DNA of 64,000 bases from Clarkia xantiana subsp. parviflora (lineage: Eukaryota; Streptophyta; Magnoliopsida; Myrtales; Onagraceae), in assembly GCA_036873135.1 (NCBI GenBank), contig JAPTYO010000019.1, positions 186,001 through 250,000 on the forward strand. Reading direction: 5' to 3'. Under the pieces are notes generated by a model that worked only from the letters and a program-made list of their open reading frames with translations, was not told where the DNA came from and ran no database searches. The position numbers and the translations under genes were made by a program. How positions within the stretch are numbered: the stretch's first letter is position 1; each line of letters opens with the position of its first letter. Below are positions 57,339-64,000 of the stretch, piece by piece.

Positions 57339-58007
57339 GGGTTAATACATTGTTTAGTTACTTATGTTTGCACAATGTGATCAAATGATTACTTTTGTTT
57401 TTTGACGTGATAATTTGGTTACTTACGTTTCAATGCGTGATTAAATGGTTCAAACGTGTTACATTTAGTCACTTATGTTTGACCCAACGTGATTAAATGA
57501 TTATATAAAGACATTTTTACCCTTCAATTAATTTTTTTCAAGAGAATTTCACATCTTGAAGCTCTAAGATTGATCAAAACTCTTTAGTATTAAAATTGAA
57601 GATTGATCAGAACTTTTAGTATTACAATTCAAAGATGGGTGTATGTATAAGTGTACGTATGTGACTATACACATACAAAACCCAGCAATCCAATTCCCAA
57701 ACTCCGAGATTGGAAAAAACTTCGATTTTTTTTTTTTCATTTGTTAAAATTGAAAACTAGAATCGAATCTGGCGTTCAGTTTTGAAAAAAAAATATGAAA
57801 AATATGAAAAACTTAATAAAATTGACGAAGAAGTCAATAAATAACATGAAGAACATGATAAAGATTGAATATAGAAAGGGTATTTTGGACATTTCATCAA
57901 AATGCAACCAAACTGTCACATTTACAAACGTAGGTACTAAAAAGTACACGTTTGAACCAAACGATCACATTGTCAAACGTAAGTAACCAAACGATGTATT
58001 AACCCCA
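57339..58007. mobile_element. Long-TIR MITE
   Basis: Ends GGGTTAATACATTGTTTAGTTACTTATGTTTG and inverse GGGGTTAATACATCGTTTGGTTAC form long imperfect TIRs. ATAATTTA (57331-57338 and 58008-58015) is the flanking duplication. Non-coding. Confidence 0.85.
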
Positions 58008-58398
58008 ATAATTTATCATGTAACAAATTAATTACAAACTATACAAGTGATGATGCTACATCAAAAGTCAACAGAACATAGTTAGGGTTTAGGGCCGTAC
58101 TCGTGAGGCCCATATTTAAGTGCAGCCCATAGTTGCTGATGGTCTTTTATAGTAAGTAATCTAACCTAACATCTACCTCTACTTCTATATAAAAAATTAA
58201 AGTTTTCTGTAAAAGATTCCAATTGTAAAAGTTTGCTGATGGTCAATTTTGCTCCATGGGCATGAGTGAAATAAGAAGCCTTTGAGTAAATATTCTGAGG
58301 AAATTCTGTAACATGGCTGAAGGAGGGAAAATCTGAGGCTGATGCCAGTGCTGATTAGAAAAACCAAAAGTAGCGGTTGATGGAGGCAGATAAAAAGG

Positions 58399-59288
58399 CT
58401 AAAAACTCATAGAAATCATTGCATGCAAAGTAGACATTACTGACTGAGGAACCGTAACAGAGGGTTCTGGTAAAGCAGCATATTGCATCTCAGAAACTTC
58501 CATAGGACCACCACTCATTGCATGCAAGATCTGAGCAGATAAATGCAACTCAGGCGTTGTAACCGTAGTAAATTGATCTGTCACAGAGCAAGAAACAGCA
58601 CCAACATCATGTTCACGACGATTACCATTAAGCAGATTAAGATAAATGAGAACTCTGGCGAAAGCAACTTGAAGGAAGTAACATCTTTCTAGATTAAGCC
58701 TAAGCTCTTATCTTTATTAGTTTGTTGTAACTATTAGAATAAATAATGTATAACTCATCTTGAGTTAAGGCATATGATTGAAAACAATCATTTAGATGAT
58801 AGGTTACTTAGATTATATGCCTATATATTGAACTTGTATGAGTCATTGCAATTTGTCTCAGTAAGAATTATCTTATGAGTTTTTATTGAGTTCCAACACA
58901 ACTGAAATTGGGCGAGGATCGGGATCTTCCCTACGAATAAATTCTCCCACCGCACCATCAAGCATATCCACCGTATTATTAGAAAAGAGCTGCCAGGGAA
59001 TCTCAAGCAACTCGATCCAAGTAGGAACACATGAGAAGTCAAAAGCTAGAAGGATTATCAGAATCAGGACGCATAAAACCAGAATCTGATATAAAAAGGA
59101 TCATTCTGCAAAACCTCCAACGCTTGTTCTTCAGTAGCAAACGTAAAAACCCACAACCCATCTTCACGACGATCAACTTCAGGGATCTGATCAATACGCC
59201 AGTGAGTTTTAACAAAACGACGTATCTGATCTTCACGAATGCGACGATCCGTCTTAATACGACCAAACAAAACACGAGTAAGATCCAT
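58399..59288 (-). pseudogene. LINE (L1) ORF1-like DUF4283 relic
   Basis: On the minus strand from 59288: M-D-L-T-R-V-L-F-G-R-I, then G-L-W-V-F-T-F-A-T-E-E-Q-A-L-E-V-L, the conserved RNA-binding-like DUF4283 block of plant L1 ORF1 proteins. Frames are broken near 59085 and 58900, and a solo LTR splits the sequence at 58670-58898. The 58584-58399 part is the low-complexity tail. No LINE reverse transcriptase nearby. Confidence 0.75.
58670..58898. mobile_element. Solo LTR inside the LINE relic
   Basis: 229 bp, TGAAGGAAGTAAC to GAGTTCCAACA, flanked by the 5-bp duplication CAACT (58665-58669 and 58899-58903). The TGTTGGAACTC start on the minus strand is copia-like. Confidence 0.9.
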
Positions 59289-59289
59289 A

Positions 59290-60336
59290 GTTATTGCATT
59301 CTAGCTAGGTGAGAATTTAGGAATTGGAAGTGAGACAAAGATACGATTTAAGAGAGAAGTGGAGTTATAACGTTGTCAGAAAGTAAATAACTCCGGACAG
59401 AGAATAGAAGCAACCATTAAAAGAGAATAAGAAGATAGCAATAATGACCTGGAAAGCTACTTTCCCCATAGTGTCAAAAAATTCTGACATACAAATCATA
59501 GAACAAAGCCACGGTGTATTGAAAAACGAGAAGAGAAGGGAATGCGTGAAGAATACGAAACGCCACTGTGAAAGAAAAGAGAACGAGCAAAATCAAGTAA
59601 ATCGAGATTGAAGATAAAGGAAACCCTAGAAAACGAGAGAAACTGAACAGTTTTTTTTAAGCATTTTTTGTTATGGAGTTCAGTTCGCATAGGAAGATTT
59701 AATTTTGCTATGCAGCAAGAGTTAATTTTCAAATTGATAGTTGAAGTTTGTGATCGAACAAAAATTGTTAACTAAAATTTTCGTTAGTTGAATATTTGCT
59801 AGCTCAAATTTAACATTTGTATAAATTACGTTTTGATCTTCTAAAATAATTTTCATCTAATTTGAACAAAAATGATAAATGATATTTGCACAGACCAAAA
59901 AATAGGAAACATTAATTGATTACATTTATAATTAATAAATGATATTTGAATTAATTGTTTACATTTATAAAGGATATTTGTATGAATTTAAAAATGACAA
60001 TTACAAAAATCAAATTCATATTTTCTCCTTAATATTTTTAATTTTGACTTTTAATGTCCATTTTTCTCAGATTTTAGTATTGTATGCTTGTTAGTACATC
60101 AGCTTGCACTAGACCAATTGTAACATATATACGGACTTCTAAAACACTATATATATATATATAACTATAATGTATAAGCCATAACTGATATATATATAAA
60201 ACGTCACTCTGAAGTACAAAAAAAAAAAAACATCGTCCGTCATTCTACCAAAGAGAAAAGATCACCATATCTTAACCATCTCAACAAACTAACATTACAC
60301 ATATGTTGGCTAAACACCAACATCAACCATAATTAA
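59290..60336. other. 3' flank of CDC48 and AT-rich sequence
   Basis: No gene recognised. The part nearest 60336 is the probable CDC48 3' UTR. Confidence 0.4.
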
Positions 60337-63826
<3,490 letters not shown>

Positions 63827-63956
63827 TCACTACTCTAGGATATTTGGTTTTGTCCATAAGATGCATATTAGCACAATTAGCCTATTAAGTGAATGAGGTG
63901 TAATTTTGAAAGTGCAAATTTACTAGCTGTACTGTTGGTGCAGGAGTTTAGCTCTA

Positions 63957-64000
63957 ATGGCGTCAAAGAACAAAAAGAAGACTATTTTGAAACGCAAACA
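63957..64000 (+). other. Possible start of a plus-strand reading frame at the window edge
   Basis: ATG at 63957 is followed by a lysine-rich reading (M-A-S-K-N-K-K-K-T-I-L-K-R-K) open to the window end, on the strand opposite to CDC48 and within its first intron. Too short to judge. Confidence 0.2.

Overview
The window is nuclear DNA of a flowering plant, most likely a eudicot. Three host genes have clear plant exon-intron structure or plant-specific families: a PIP2 plasma-membrane aquaporin, an auxin-responsive SAUR protein and CDC48. They sit in AT-rich DNA packed with Ty1/copia and Ty3/gypsy LTR retrotransposons, TRIM-like elements, MITEs and Helitron-like ends. The sequence does not allow a species call.

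Layout. 1-650: an exon of a 3-hydroxyisobutyryl-CoA hydrolase-like gene. 650-9880: a complete minus-strand Tat-lineage Ty3/gypsy element (5-bp TSD ATATA) that lacks gag, carries an antisense spliced gene with its own TATA box, and holds a large minisatellite array. 10.0-12.9 kb: Helitron-like end and AT-rich repeats. 13.7-15.6 kb: the PIP2 aquaporin (minus, four exons, 284 aa), with a MITE in intron 1 and a duplicated promoter block upstream. 16.9-32.7 kb: one chromovirus split in two by a roughly 12-kb inversion; its integrase had earlier been hit by a small non-autonomous LTR element (28.9-31.0 kb, TSD CCATC). 32.7-41.0 kb: a Tat-like gag fragment, then a wrecked minus-strand copia element with nested insertions (two solo LTRs and a 1.7-kb retrozyme). 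42.6-43.2 kb: a small single-pass membrane-protein gene. 43.5-44.2 kb: an LTR plus PBS. 45.3-49.3 kb: a SAUR gene between two copies of a duplicated flank, plus a TRIM element. 50.7-55.6 kb: a degenerate plus-strand copia. 56-59.3 kb: two MITEs and a LINE ORF1 (DUF4283) relic holding a solo LTR. 60.3-63.8 kb: the last four exons of CDC48 (minus); the first exon lies beyond the window.

The most unusual item is the element at 37606-39293. It has 467-bp LTRs, a 4-bp TSD (CCAG), an initiator-Met-tRNA primer binding site and no coding capacity. Each LTR carries a type III hammerhead ribozyme on the minus strand; the right copy is complete in core and stems, the left has two stem mismatches. That is the architecture of a retrozyme, a plant retroelement that spreads through self-cleaved circular RNA. 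The split chromovirus shares its LTR tips, tRNA primer context and 4-bp TSD length, which makes that family a candidate helper. The retrozyme class is known; this copy, the extra core nucleotide and the helper link were read here from sequence alone.

The host genes are not a pathway or operon. They are independent housekeeping or regulatory genes (water transport, auxin response, protein segregation) separated by transposon clusters.
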